Source: Burkholderiaceae bacterium
Lineage (GTDB): Bacteria; Pseudomonadota; Gammaproteobacteria; Burkholderiales; Burkholderiaceae
Direction of reading: 5' to 3'
Assembly: GCA_018261955.1 (NCBI GenBank)
Contig: JAGTRK010000004.1
Coordinates: 306,133 to 370,132 of the forward strand
Length of the DNA: 64,000 bases
Shown here: piece after piece, positions 1 through 10,005 of the stretch
Numbering within the stretch: the stretch's first letter is position 1
Layout: each line of letters opens with the position of its first letter
Notes under the pieces: generated by a model
Told to the model about the DNA's origin: nothing
The model's database searches: none
The model's input: only the letters and a program-made list of their open reading frames with translations
Position numbers and translations under genes: made by a program

Positions 1-2220
1 CTGACCGATGTGCAACTGCGCTTGGGCGGCATTGCTTGCGTGGCGTGTACCGATTTAATCGAGCGTGATTTACAGACTGCCGATGGCGTGGTCAATCCAA
101 CCGCAAATTACACTTTACGTCGTGCATTCCTACAAATTGACCCCTCCAAAACCAGTGTGGATGCGGTGATTGCGCGGATTGAAAAACTCGGTTATTACGC
201 CTATCGCGAATCTGCCAACGAAATGGGCGAAGCCGAGAAGAAAAATCAACGGCGTGAGTTTTTCCGCATGTTGGTCGCCGTGCTGTTGATGATGCAGTCG
301 ATGATGTTTATGTACCCGTATTATTTCGAGCACACGGATATGGACATGAGCACCGATGTGCTAATGCGTTGGTCAAATTTATTCCTCACTTTACCTGCGG
401 TGTTTTACTGTGCGCTACCGATTTTTCGAGGCGCATGGGCAGAATGGCGGCTGCGCCAAATCGGTATGGATACGCCTGTGACGATTGCGATTTGGGTGGC
501 GTTCATCGCCAGCACGGTCGCGGTGTTTACGGGCGAAGGACACTTGTATTTCGATTCAGTAACGATGTTTGTCGCGCTGTTGCTGGTGGTGCGTTACATC
601 CAAAATCGCGCCTTGAGCAAAGCAGGTTTGTACCTGAACAATGTGTTGCAACATCAGCGTCTGTTCGCCGAGCGCGTGCAGGATTATCCGACACAAAAAA
701 ACGCGCAACTGGTTCCAGCCGAAGAACTCAAAATCGGCGACGTGATTTTCATTGCTTCAGGTGAAATCGTGCCGCACGATGCCGAACTCATCGAAGGGCA
801 AACCGCTTGCTCGCAAGCCCTGCTCACAGGCGAGAGCGTACCGATTACCAAACGTGTCGGTGATGCACTTTTGGCGGGTTCGATGAATATTGAGCAAGGT
901 GTTTACGCGCGCATTACGCAGCCCAATGACCACTCTGAACTGGCTGAGATTGAACGATTGGCGCACAAGGCGGCGTTGCACAAACCTGCTTTGGCACTAC
1001 TCGCCGAAAAAGCCGCGCGGGTATTTCTGTGGGGCTTATTAATTGTCAGCGCGATTGCGGCGGTGTATTGGTATCAACACGACCCTTCGCGAGTAGTGGA
1101 AATTGTGGTGGCAGTTTTGGTGATCACCTGCCCGTGCGCTTTGGCTTTAGCAGTGCCAACCGTGATGACCGCAGCGCAGAGTGCGCTCGCCGAGCGGCAT
1201 GTATTGGTCATTCAGCCCGAAGCAATTGAGAAACTCGCCAAGGTCAATCAATACGTATTTGATAAAACAGGAACTCTGACCGAAGATGTGCAAACCTTGC
1301 ACACCGTGCATTTGAGCGAACACGCCGTGGCAATCAATCTGACTGAAGTGGACGCACTGCAAATTGCCGCAACGCTCGAAGCCGCCTCCCGCCACCCGAT
1401 TGCCCTTGCATTGCGCAAAGCACTGCAAGAGCACAACACGCCTGAGCGCATGAACGATGTGATGGCGATGGAATTGGTGGTGGGGCAAGGGGTCACTGGG
1501 ACTTTGTTGGATCAAAATTATCGCATCGGCAAACCGCCCTTCGCGCTCAATCGCGAACCGCTTGCCAATGAAATTCCCACAACCGAACAAGGTTATAGCG
1601 TGGCGGTATTGAGCGTGCAAAACGGTGATACTTGGGACGCGCTCGCGTGGTTCGCGCTGTCGGATCGCACGCGCGCAGGCGCGCAGGCGTTGATAAAGCA
1701 ACTACAAAAAACCGCCAGCATTGCCCTCATCAGTGGTGATAAAACCGATGTGGTGCAGGGCTTCGCACACAGCATCGGCTTGGATGCGCAAAACGTCGTT
1801 GCCAACGCCCACCCTCAAGACAAACTCGACTGGGTGCGCGCACGCCAAGCGCAAGGCTACCGCATCGCCATGACAGGCGATGGGCTGAACGACGCACCTG
1901 TGTTGCAACAAGCCGACGTGGCGATTGCCATGGGGCAAGGCGCATCTCTCGCACAAATGCAGGCGGATTTGGTCGTGCAGTCCTCTGACTTAAACGACAT
2001 CTACGCCGCACATATGATTGCGCGGCGCACGCAGGTACTCATAAAAGAGAATTTGGTCTGGGCGGTGTTGTACAATGTCATCGCCATTCCATTGGCGGCG
2101 ATGGGGTGGGTCACGCCGATTGTCGCCACCATCGGTATGCTCGCTTCATCGATGATTGTGGTCACCAATTCTTTGCGAATTTTACGTTATCAACCCAATC
2201 TAAACCCGACTGAAAACTAA
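1..2220 (+). CDS. ccoI: CcoI/FixI copper-translocating P-type ATPase, 5' end outside window
   Basis: Inner-membrane P1B-type ATPase that moves copper for assembly of cbb3 cytochrome oxidase. The frame is open to base 1, so the true start lies upstream. A GTG at base 10 is available, but family members usually carry an extra N-terminal cysteine-rich segment, so I treat the gene as 5'-partial. Visible motifs: heavy-metal-binding CVAC near residue 13, the transmembrane CPC at about 377, phosphorylation motif DKTGTLTED at about 421, and hinge motif GDGLNDAP near 626. The gene is followed after one base by ccoS, its usual assembly partner. CopA-type copper exporters are similar, but the ccoS neighbour favours CcoI. 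Confidence 0.9.
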   Translation: MTDVQLRLGGIACVACTDLIERDLQTADGVVNPTANYTLRRAFLQIDPSKTSVDAVIARIEKLGYYAYRESANEMGEAEKKNQRREFFRMLVAVLLMMQSMMFMYPYYFEHTDMDMSTDVLMRWSNLFLTLPAVFYCALPIFRGAWAEWRLRQIGMDTPVTIAIWVAFIASTVAVFTGEGHLYFDSVTMFVALLLVVRYIQNRALSKAGLYLNNVLQHQRLFAERVQDYPTQKNAQLVPAEELKIGDVIFIASGEIVPHDAELIEGQTACSQALLTGESVPITKRVGDALLAGSMNIEQGVYARITQPNDHSELAEIERLAHKAALHKPALALLAEKAARVFLWGLLIVSAIAAVYWYQHDPSRVVEIVVAVLVITCPCALALAVPTVMTAAQSALAERHVLVIQPEAIEKLAKVNQYVFDKTGTLTEDVQTLHTVHLSEHAVAINLTEVDALQIAATLEAASRHPIALALRKALQEHNTPERMNDVMAMELVVGQGVTGTLLDQNYRIGKPPFALNREPLANEIPTTEQGYSVAVLSVQNGDTWDALAWFALSDRTRAGAQALIKQLQKTASIALISGDKTDVVQGFAHSIGLDAQNVVANAHPQDKLDWVRARQAQGYRIAMTGDGLNDAPVLQQADVAIAMGQGASLAQMQADLVVQSSDLNDIYAAHMIARRTQVLIKENLVWAVLYNVIAIPLAAMGWVTPIVATIGMLASSMIVVTNSLRILRYQPNLNPTEN

Positions 2221-2221
2221 T

Positions 2222-2386
2222 ATGGACATCCTATTTTTACTCATTCCTTTAAGCCTGCTTTTGGTGTTTGCCATCATCTACGCGATTTGGTGGGCGGTGG
2301 ACAGAGGTCAATTTGAAAACGTTGAAAAATACGGCGACGAAATTTTGTACGATGACGACAGCGTGCACACCGAAACAAAATCATGA
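2222..2386 (+). CDS. ccoS: CcoS, cbb3 oxidase assembly protein
   Basis: A 54-residue single-pass membrane protein. It starts MDILFLLIPLSLLLVFAI, giving one hydrophobic helix, followed by WWAVDRGQF and an acidic tail (GDEILYDDDS). This is the standard CcoS pattern: an N-terminal helix, then xGQFDD-like sequence. CcoS is needed for cofactor insertion into cbb3 oxidase. The ATG lies one base after the ccoI stop, and the stop overlaps the next ATG (ATGA), so the three genes are translationally coupled. It is easily missed because of its size. Confidence 0.88.
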   Translation: MDILFLLIPLSLLLVFAIIYAIWWAVDRGQFENVEKYGDEILYDDDSVHTETKS

Positions 2387-2769
2387 ACCTCGAACAATGG
2401 CGCGAATACCTGCTGAGTTTCCCCGCAAGCGTTGAAGACATGCCTTTCGGACCCGAAGTGCTGGTGTACAAAGTCGCGGGTAAAATGTTCGCGCTGCTCA
2501 GTTGGCAAGACGAGCCGATGAGCATCAACCTCAAATGCGAGCCCAACCTCGCCTTACAATTGCGCGACACCTATCCGCAAGTCACGGCAGGCTACCACAT
2601 GAATAAAAAACACTGGAACACCGTCCTGATGGATAGCGGCTTAACGAATACACACATCAAGGAATGGGTGCGGGCTTCATATGATTTGATTCACAACGCA
2701 CTACCGAAAGCAACTCAAGCGCAATTGCGCGCATCGAACGCACCAGTCATAATTGATAGGGAAAAGTAA
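2383..2769 (+). CDS. MmcQ/YjbR family protein
   Basis: A 128-residue protein of the MmcQ/YjbR (CyaY-like fold) family. Supporting sequence: an N-terminal EDMPFGPEVLVYKVAGKMFA stretch, the central strand motif NLKCEPNLALQLRD, and the HMNKKHWNTV segment typical of the family. YjbR proteins are small double-wing DNA-binding-like proteins of unclear cellular role. The start overlaps the ccoS stop by four bases, so it is probably co-transcribed with ccoIS, although a functional link to oxidase assembly is not established. Confidence 0.8.
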   Translation: MNLEQWREYLLSFPASVEDMPFGPEVLVYKVAGKMFALLSWQDEPMSINLKCEPNLALQLRDTYPQVTAGYHMNKKHWNTVLMDSGLTNTHIKEWVRASYDLIHNALPKATQAQLRASNAPVIIDREK

Positions 2770-2807
2770 ACGGGGTTCGCGCATTGCGCTCTACTTTCGC
2801 AAGCACT

Positions 2808-3737
2808 TCACAAATTGAATCCACTGAAAAATTCCCGCAGTTGTCCCGTCATTGGGTCAGCAAACGCAATTGAGCGCGCCAGCAACTTCAGCGGTTTAGC
2901 ATAATCCACCCCATCCATCGATGTTGGCACGGGGTATAGACCATCGTTGAGCAACGGCATGCCCAGCCCCATCATGTGCACACGCAATTGGTGTTTTTTA
3001 CCTGTGGTAGGACGCAGGCGATACAGTGAATGCGCACCTCGGTTCTCAATTAACTCAATGGTGGTAAAGGCATTGGGCTCGCCCGTGACTTGCTCTGTAA
3101 GGTAAAAGTGTTCGGCATGGCGTTGCAGGCGCGAAGCCATTTCCAATGGGTAAATTAAATCCGTGCGCGTCGGCGCAATCGCTTCGTAGACTTTATTCAC
3201 TTGTTTGAATTGAAACAAACTTTGATACGCGCCGCGCGTGGCGCGGTTGTGTGAGAACAACATCACGCCTGCGGTGTCTTTGTCCAATCGGTGGATGGGC
3301 GTGATGTCGGCAAGGTTCAAGTGCTGCAATTCAGGACGCAAACGCAAGCGCGTGAGCAAGGTCTCTTGCAAAAACCGTCCACTCGGTATCACGGGTAAAA
3401 AATGCGGTTTATCGACCACAATCAAGTGCTCATCAACATGCAAGATTTGCTCATCAAATGGAATGCGCGGCTCATCTGCGCGGCTGATTTCGCGGTAGTA
3501 ATAAATTTTCTCACCCGCACGGTACGGTGCATCTTCGTTCAAAACCGTTCCATCCTGCGCCAAGACAAAGCCACTGTTCAGACGTGCGCGCCATGCTTGC
3601 TCAGTGATGAAGGAAAAGTGCGCACAGAGAAATTCAAGTAGCGTGCGTGTGCTGTAGCGCGCATCATGCGGTAAAAAAAGATAACTGGCTTTAACGCCAT
3701 TGCGCATGGGCAACGGCGGGTGGGTCGATTCGTTCAT
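2808..3737 (-). CDS. RluA-family pseudouridine synthase
   Basis: A 309-residue enzyme expected to convert uridine to pseudouridine in RNA. The signature HRLDKDTAG lies at residues 149-157, with D152 the catalytic aspartate, and the C-terminal motif TGKKHQLRVHM is also present. An S4-like N-terminal part (residues 30-80) precedes the catalytic domain. The specific target (23S rRNA or tRNA) cannot be read from sequence; it resembles the unnamed RluA-like paralogues of betaproteobacteria more than RluD or RluC. The gene is divergent from the DUF2804 gene and convergent with the YjbR gene. Confidence 0.85.
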   Translation of the reverse strand: MNESTHPPLPMRNGVKASYLFLPHDARYSTRTLLEFLCAHFSFITEQAWRARLNSGFVLAQDGTVLNEDAPYRAGEKIYYYREISRADEPRIPFDEQILHVDEHLIVVDKPHFLPVIPSGRFLQETLLTRLRLRPELQHLNLADITPIHRLDKDTAGVMLFSHNRATRGAYQSLFQFKQVNKVYEAIAPTRTDLIYPLEMASRLQRHAEHFYLTEQVTGEPNAFTTIELIENRGAHSLYRLRPTTGKKHQLRVHMMGLGMPLLNDGLYPVPTSMDGVDYAKPLKLLARSIAFADPMTGQLREFFSGFNL

Positions 3738-3798
3738 TGAATGATTTGAAGATGTGTACTATAGTTTGCCCATTGTAACGGTATTTGAAAGACATCTT

Positions 3799-4821
3799 AT
3801 GAAAAACACGTGTTCACCCGCGCCCCATTCTTTTGCACCCAATGGCGTGGTCACAGCAGGTCGCTTCAACGGCGTGATTGCTGATGTATCCACCGCTCAG
3901 TGGGATGGCTCGTGCGGTTTGCTCTCGCCACGGCGCACCCAACGCAAAGGCTGGATATACGGCGGCGTGATGGATGCGCGTTTTATCGTTGGCTTTGCAA
4001 TTGCCGATGCGGGACTGCTCGGCACAGCGTTTGTGTACGTGTATGACCGCATTCACAAAACATTGATTGAGCACAAAGCCACACGCCCTTTGGCATTTGG
4101 CAAAAATTTTCAGCCCTCGCCTCAAACGAATTGGTCTTTAAAAAACGGACGTGACGAATGGCGCATTGAGCCGCTGAATGATCAAGCAGGTTGGCGGTTC
4201 TCATTTCAAAACACCGCTTTAAAACTCGCCTTTGAACTCATGGACGATGGCAAGAGCATCAGCGCGCTCAACAACGCACCGAGCAAAGGCGACAGCCGTC
4301 CGTTTCATTACACCCATAAATTGGTGGGCGCACCTACGCGACTGCATTTGAGTTTAAACGGAGAGGTGCATGAAATCATCGATGCGCGAGGCGTTTTCGA
4401 TTTCACCCTCGGCTATCCACCGCGCACCACACTGTGGCAGTGGGCATGCTGGGTGGGGATGCTCGACGATGGGCGTGCATTTGCGTGTAACTTGGTCGCA
4501 CAAACCATGAATGGTCTGGAAAACTCCGCGTGGTTGCGTCTGAGCGATAGTGATACACAGGTGCTGCCCATGGCGCAAGCGCTGTTCAACTACAACCGCG
4601 CAGACACCCTACAGCCATGGACGATACACACCGCCGATGAACGGTTGCGTGTGCAGTTCACGCCCGAGGGTGAGCGCAGCGAGTCCATCCACATCGGTGC
4701 GATGTACAGTCACTTTACGCAACCGTTCGGTACTTTCTCTGGCGTGTGGGTTGATGAGCAAGGGCACGAGCACACCCTCACGGGCATCGGTGTGGTCGAG
4801 CAGCACCGTGCGCTGTGGTAA
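3799..4821 (+). CDS. DUF2804 family protein
   Basis: About 340 residues from the ATG at 3799. An in-frame ATG at 3754 would add 15 residues, but these look like untranslated leader, and the spacing to the divergent rluA-like gene favours the later start. Features that suggest DUF2804 are the GWIYGGVMDARFIVGFAI segment near residue 50, a Trp-rich beta-strand pattern, and WACWVGMLDDGRAFACNLV in the second half. No signal peptide is visible. The family has no agreed function; the fold is probably an all-beta lipocalin-like barrel. Family assignment is from memory of the profile and is moderate. Confidence 0.65.
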   Translation: MKNTCSPAPHSFAPNGVVTAGRFNGVIADVSTAQWDGSCGLLSPRRTQRKGWIYGGVMDARFIVGFAIADAGLLGTAFVYVYDRIHKTLIEHKATRPLAFGKNFQPSPQTNWSLKNGRDEWRIEPLNDQAGWRFSFQNTALKLAFELMDDGKSISALNNAPSKGDSRPFHYTHKLVGAPTRLHLSLNGEVHEIIDARGVFDFTLGYPPRTTLWQWACWVGMLDDGRAFACNLVAQTMNGLENSAWLRLSDSDTQVLPMAQALFNYNRADTLQPWTIHTADERLRVQFTPEGERSESIHIGAMYSHFTQPFGTFSGVWVDEQGHEHTLTGIGVVEQHRALW

Positions 4822-4855
4822 TCGGTAGTGGGGGTTTTGTCAGTGGTTTTGATGT

Positions 4856-4892
4856 AAAAAAGGTAAAGTTCTGATTGAACTTTACCTTTTTA
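4856..4892. terminator. Bidirectional intrinsic terminator
   Basis: Perfect stem AAAGGTAAAGTT / AACTTTACCTTT around loop CTGATTG, with A-run on the left and T-run on the right. It sits between the convergent DUF2804 gene and the autotransporter, so it can serve both. Confidence 0.85.
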
Positions 4893-4909
4893 TGTCGCAT
4901 CGTCACGAC

Positions 4910-6704
4910 TTAAAACTCGGCATCCAGGCCTAAGTTAAACGCCGTTTCTTCACCCGAATTTTTGCCGAAAGTGCGTTGCGCGCCCACATGCATATTGAGA
5001 CTTTTTGACAAGGCAATGTTTGCGCCCAACCGCACCCGTGTGCCATTCTCACCCTGTAATGCGGGTGTGCTAAAACTGCTGTACGCGGTGTTCAGATGCG
5101 CGCTGACATCGCTGCCACGGGTATCGTCTATCTCGTAACTCACTTGCGCATACGGCTGTATCTTGCCGTAATTGGCCTGCAATTGATAGCCAATGCTCGC
5201 CAACACACCCTCACGGGTTTGTTTGCCAAAAGTCATGGCAGTGCTGCGCGTGCCTGCCTCAGAAAAGCCATTGACCGAGACTTTTTCATATGCAATGCGT
5301 CCAATCGGACCGTGCGTGAACTTGCCTTTGGCAAAACTGCCCGCAGTGATGTGTCCTTGCGCGCTGATGCTGGTGTGCGAACCGTTGGCATCGCCCGACT
5401 CGGTGCGCGTGGCTGCGCCCAGTACAATTTGTCGGCTGATGTCTGAGGCATGCAAACGTCCGTAACTGGCTTGTACCAAGGCCGCGCCCACATCGCCGAT
5501 TGCATGGCTAAAATGCACACCGATGCTCGGCTCATTCATTTTAAAGGAGCCTGCGTTACTGCCAAAATCGCCTTTGTATTGTTGGTAACCAATGCTCGCA
5601 CCGATGCGATTGTTGCCCGTCGTGCCGATGCGTCTGTCTGCCCCCATCAGTAAATAATTGCTGGTGTAATCGGCACGGTCAAAATCGGTTTTGCTGTGCC
5701 CCACATCGGCAAAGGTGTGCCATGTTTGCTGCCCTGTTTTTAAACCATTGAGTGCGTGTGTCCAAACGCTGTCTGCACGCCGTTGCCCACCTGAAAGCGG
5801 CGCGCTGGACAACAGGCTGATTTGAGTCGGTGCATTTAGAGTAGCGGACATATACTGCGCCAATAATTTTTGCCCAGAGGTGGTTGGATGTACACTGTCG
5901 GCAAAGACATAGGTGCTGGCCGCGTCAGGTGTGGCTAAGGTCGCGGGTGAGCACATAATGGATGAACTCGTGGTACATGCCACGCCCGTGGCATTGCTAA
6001 AACCATAAGCCGATGGATTCGCAGCAATTTCGCTAATCAAAGTAAAATCATCAATTGCCACTACAGATACCCCCATCTGAGTCAGTGCACCCGCAACCAC
6101 CGTGTTGTACGCACTACTCAAAGCAGTGGCGGTAGCAGCGTAGGGGGTGTTAACAAATGCTGGCGCAACCCCAATATTCGGCACATTTTGCACCACAATG
6201 TATTTCGCGCCAGATTGAGCCAAGGTCGCCACTTGGGTTGCAAAATCAATGCCTGACTGGTATGTGAGTGCTTGCAAAGTCGCAGGATCTGAACCATAGA
6301 TTTGCAAGTTTTGAAAAATATCATTCGCGCCACCTTGAATCAAATACAAAGCGTTGGGATTGGCCACACCGCCCGTCATCCCAAGATACTGCGCCACTTG
6401 AGTGGAAACGGGGCGTTGCGGCGCACCTGTTGGGGTGCTCAGCGATGGGCTATTGACCTTAGCACCCCCCTTGGGCAAAGTTGGTGCCGCCCGCCACCCA
6501 AGTGGTGGTCGGCAAGCCCAAATCAGTCGCGATGTATTCAGGCGCGGTTTGCCCTGGGTTGGTGGTAAAACGCGAACCATACGTCCCACCATCGGACAAA
6601 CTGTCACCGAAAATCACCACTTGTTCATACGCGCTCACATTCGCACTCGCCCACGCGCACAGGCTACTCAGAATGATTTTATTCAATACGGCTTGGTATT
6701 TCAT
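4910..6704 (-). pseudogene. GDSL-family autotransporter esterase (EstA-like), split by a frameshift
   Basis: Outer-membrane autotransporter lipase/esterase, about 597 residues if repaired. The ATG at 6704 follows a strong AAGGAG site, and residues 1-26 form a signal peptide ending near VSA. GDSL blocks: FGDSLSDGG (catalytic Ser), GGTNFAQGG, GGANDIF, and DSVHPT (Asp-His). The last ~280 residues form a 12-strand autotransporter barrel ending in F. The first frame stops at 6459-6461 just after AQGGC, while the rest continues in another frame from AKVNS. The break lies in a run of six G (6465-6470 on the plus strand); five G would restore one frame. It may be a pseudogene, a phase-variable gene in its OFF state, or a sequencing error. 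Confidence 0.85.
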
Positions 6705-6844
6705 GAGGTCTCCTTGTGTTGTTTATCATTATTGTGTGTCTATGCACTGCGCCCACTATGCCACGCATTTTGGCGCGTTGCAATTAGTTTTACGCATCTC
6801 GCAATGGCGACAAACTCAACGATTGGGCATTCATGCAAACACAG

Positions 6845-6870
6845 AAAAAAGCGCGGCATGAAGCCACGCT
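6845..6870 (-). terminator. Intrinsic terminator after puuB
   Basis: On the minus strand AGCGTGGC-ttcat-GCCGCGCT (one G-U pair) is followed by six T. It lies directly downstream of the puuB stop and ends the putrescine regulon. Confidence 0.75.
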
Positions 6871-6906
6871 TAAAGTCACACTTTTTATATCACGTTCAGA
6901 CCCATG

Positions 6907-8190
6907 TCAGATGCCCAAACGGTCGCGCAAGGTGTACCACGCCGCACCCATCGCAGTGAATGGCACGCGCAAAACGCGACCACCTGGGAAGGGATAATGC
7001 GGCAGTTGCGCAAAGGCTTGCATGCGCTCGGCGTGCCCCAATATCGCCTCAGACAACACTTTACCTGCGAGATGCGTGTAGGTGATGCCATGTCCCGAGC
7101 AACCTTGTGAGTAGTAGATGTTGTTGTTTAAAATCCCGACTTGCGGCAAACGCGATACGGTCAACAGAAAGTTCCCTGTCCACGCAAAGTCGATTTTAAC
7201 GTTTTTCAGTTGCGGGAATGTTTTGAGCATTTTCGGACGTATCATGGCTTCAACATTATCGGGGTCACGCGCACCATACACCACGCCACCGCCATACAGC
7301 AGACGATTGTCGCCCGTGATGCGGTAGTAATCGAGCAGGTAGTTGCAGTCTTCAACGCATTCACCATTCGGTATCAAGTCTTGCACCATTTCGTCTGACA
7401 AGACTTCAGTGGTCACCACTTGCGAGCCGCACGGCATGGCTTTCGCGGCCAGTTCTGGCACCAAGTTACCCAAATAGGCGTTGCCTGCAACCACAACCCT
7501 TTTCGCCAACACGCGCCCCTGCGCGGTGTGCACCACGGGATTTGCACCGCGCTCAATGCGCGTCACAGCTGAATGCTCGTAAATCGTGCCGCCGTTGAGC
7601 TCAATCGCTGCCGCTTCGCCCAGTGCAAGGTTGAGCGAGTGCATGTGTCCGCCACCGTGGTCAATCGAGCCGCCGATATAACCATCGGTGCGCACGATGT
7701 TGCGCAATTGCGCTTGATCGAGCATTTCAACTTTGTCGTAGCCATACCGCGCCCAAAGTTTTTGCTGCGATTCGAGGTGCTGCATTTGCTTGGCATTGAA
7801 GGCGGCAAACACCCCGCCGTTTTTTAAATCACACTGGATGTCGTACCGCGCAATCCGTTCGCGAATGATGCGGTTGCCTTCAAACGCCATTTCACCAATC
7901 AAACGTGCGCCGTGCGCGTCGGTTTGTTTTTCCACCACATCAATGTCACGACTAAAACTGTTCACGAGTTGCCCACCATTGCGTCCCGATGCGCCAAAGC
8001 CGACCTTAACTGCTTCGAGCACAACGACCTTTAAACCCGCTTCGGCGAGAAACAACGCGGTCGATAGCCCCGTATAACCCGCGCCAATCACGCACACTCC
8101 GGCGTGTACATCGCCTTGCAGTGCAGAACGATTGGGCGATGGATTGGCAGTCGCCGCGTAATAAGTTTTTTCCAATGCGGTGTGGGTCAT
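6907..8190 (-). CDS. puuB: Gamma-glutamylputrescine oxidase (FAD-dependent), PuuB-like
   Basis: A 427-residue FAD oxidoreductase of the DAO/PuuB type. It oxidises gamma-glutamylputrescine to gamma-glutamyl-gamma-aminobutyraldehyde in the cytoplasm. The dinucleotide-binding motif GAGYTG is at residues 36-41, followed by the GFGASGRNGGQ segment that contacts FAD in this family. I chose the ATG at 8190 because AGAAAGG precedes it; an upstream extension of 25 residues has no binding site. It is the last gene of the putrescine block, just after puuC, and the pathway context supports the substrate. Other amine oxidases of the same fold (e.g. OrdL) cannot be excluded by sequence alone. Confidence 0.85.
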   Translation of the reverse strand: MTHTALEKTYYAATANPSPNRSALQGDVHAGVCVIGAGYTGLSTALFLAEAGLKVVVLEAVKVGFGASGRNGGQLVNSFSRDIDVVEKQTDAHGARLIGEMAFEGNRIIRERIARYDIQCDLKNGGVFAAFNAKQMQHLESQQKLWARYGYDKVEMLDQAQLRNIVRTDGYIGGSIDHGGGHMHSLNLALGEAAAIELNGGTIYEHSAVTRIERGANPVVHTAQGRVLAKRVVVAGNAYLGNLVPELAAKAMPCGSQVVTTEVLSDEMVQDLIPNGECVEDCNYLLDYYRITGDNRLLYGGGVVYGARDPDNVEAMIRPKMLKTFPQLKNVKIDFAWTGNFLLTVSRLPQVGILNNNIYYSQGCSGHGITYTHLAGKVLSEAILGHAERMQAFAQLPHYPFPGGRVLRVPFTAMGAAWYTLRDRLGI

Positions 8191-8317
8191 GGTATTGCCT
8201 TTCTGTTCATATGCTGCATTCATACAATTTTTCACAAACCACCCCCCAACAGTGGTCAAAACCACGGTCTTTGCAATGCCAAGGGGATTTGTGTGAAGTG
8301 TTTGTGTGTATTACAGT

Positions 8318-9805
8318 TTAATAATCAATCTTGATCCAAGTGGTTTTCAACTCGCAGTATTTATCCATGCTGTGCAAAGATTTATCGCGACCATTGCCCG
8401 ATTGTTTATAGCCACCGAACGGCACAGTGATGTCATCGTCGTTGTATTGATTGATGTGCACCGTACCTGCTTTGAGCGCGCGCGCCACGCGGTGTGCGCG
8501 CGAAATATCGGCCGTCCACACCCCTGCTTGCAAACCATAAATTGAGTCATTCGCCAATGCAATCGCCTCGGCTTCGGTCTCAAATGTCATGGCGGACAAC
8601 ACGGGACCGAAAATTTCCTCACGCGCAATCGTGTGGTCTTTGTTGGTCACAAAAATCGTTGGCTCAATGAAATAACCACCCGATTCTTGGCGACACTGTT
8701 GACCCCCTGCAATCAATTCTGCGCCCTCGGTTTTACCCGATTCAATATATTTGAGCACATTGTTCAGTTGAATATCATCGACAATCGCCCCCATGCTGGT
8801 CGCAGGATCAAGCGGGTCACCGGGTTGAAAACTCGCGACATACGTGGCAACTTTTTTCATAAATGCGTCTTTGATGCTCGCCTCGACATACAAACGCGTC
8901 GGCGCATTGCAACTCTCACCTTGGTTGTAAAACACATTGCCCGCTGCCGCTGCTGCCGCCGCATCCATATCAGGACAATCGGCGAACACAATATTGGGAG
9001 ACTTGCCGCCGAGTTCCATCCATGCGCGTTTGAGATTGCTGTTCGCTGCGGCTGCCATGATGCGCTTGCCCACCGCAGTTGAGCCCGTGAACGCCACGCA
9101 GTCCACATCCATGTGCTCGGCCAATGCCGCGCCTGCTTCATGACCGAAACCCGTCACCACATTAAACACACCTGCGGGAATGCCCGCTTCTAAAGCCAAC
9201 TCGGCCAAACGCAACGCAGTCAAAGGCGATTTTTCCGAAGGTTTTAAAATCACCGAGTTACCCGCCGCCAATGCAGGTGCGATTTTCCAACTGGTCATCA
9301 GCAATGGATAATTCCACGGTACCACTGCCGCCACCACGCCCACTGGCTCGCGCGTGATCAATGCCAAAGAATCACGCGGGGTCGGCGCGACTTCATCGTA
9401 AATTTTATCAATCGCCTCGCCAAACCAACGAATGGTATTTTGCGCACCCATCACATCGACCGCCAGCGCATTGCTAATCGGCTTGCCCATATCCAAAGTC
9501 TCGGTCAAGGCCAATTCGCTTTTACTTTGCACAATCAAATCAGCAAAGCGAATCAAGATTTCTTTGCGCTTGCGCGGTGAGAGATGCGCCCAACGACCAT
9601 CCTCAAACGCCGCGCGTGCGACGCTCACCGCTACGTCCACATCCGCCTTATCACAGCGCGCCACATCGGCCAATTTGCGTCCATCGCACGGACTGATACA
9701 TTCAAACGTTGCGCCTGACAGCGCATCCACGCGCTGACCATTGATAAACGCTTGTCCGTTGAAATTCATGTGTTCTGCTCGTTCTTTCCAATTGATTTGG
9801 CTCAT
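8318..9805 (-). CDS. puuC: Gamma-glutamyl-gamma-aminobutyraldehyde dehydrogenase, PuuC-like
   Basis: A 495-residue NAD(P)-dependent aldehyde dehydrogenase. Catalytic residues are visible: E264 in WMELGGKSPN and nucleophile C299 in NQGESCNAP. The substrate loop (GESCNAPTRL) and the N-terminal FINGQ resemble PuuC/AldH. The reaction is oxidation of gamma-glutamyl-gamma-aminobutyraldehyde to gamma-glutamyl-GABA. The start is set by AAGGAG seven bases before the ATG at 9805. It lies between potI (separated by a terminator) and puuB, consistent with a separate puuCB transcript. Confidence 0.87.
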   Translation of the reverse strand: MSQINWKERAEHMNFNGQAFINGQRVDALSGATFECISPCDGRKLADVARCDKADVDVAVSVARAAFEDGRWAHLSPRKRKEILIRFADLIVQSKSELALTETLDMGKPISNALAVDVMGAQNTIRWFGEAIDKIYDEVAPTPRDSLALITREPVGVVAAVVPWNYPLLMTSWKIAPALAAGNSVILKPSEKSPLTALRLAELALEAGIPAGVFNVVTGFGHEAGAALAEHMDVDCVAFTGSTAVGKRIMAAAANSNLKRAWMELGGKSPNIVFADCPDMDAAAAAAAGNVFYNQGESCNAPTRLYVEASIKDAFMKKVATYVASFQPGDPLDPATSMGAIVDDIQLNNVLKYIESGKTEGAELIAGGQQCRQESGGYFIEPTIFVTNKDHTIAREEIFGPVLSAMTFETEAEAIALANDSIYGLQAGVWTADISRAHRVARALKAGTVHINQYNDDDITVPFGGYKQSGNGRDKSLHSMDKYCELKTTWIKIDY

Positions 9806-9943
9806 GGCAATCTCCTTAATATTCGCGACAGACTGTCGTCATTCATGGTTCGATTATAAATTGAGAGGATGCGCCCGTTAAGCGCATTATGCAAGTGGAC
9901 GAATGTTTTAGATATAAATGGTTCTCAAGGAATACCACATAGC

Positions 9944-9980
9944 AAAACAGCGCAGAACCAATTCTGCGCTGTTTGTCTTT
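9944..9980 (-). terminator. Intrinsic terminator after potI
   Basis: A 13-bp perfect stem (AAACAGCGCAGAA / TTCTGCGCTGTTT) with a CCAA loop. It lies between the potI stop and the puuC start. It can end the pot transcript or reduce read-through into puuCB. T-richness is stronger on the plus strand, so it may act in both directions. Confidence 0.75.
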
Positions 9981-10005
9981 TCCAAATTTTTTCAGAACTT
10001 GGGTT

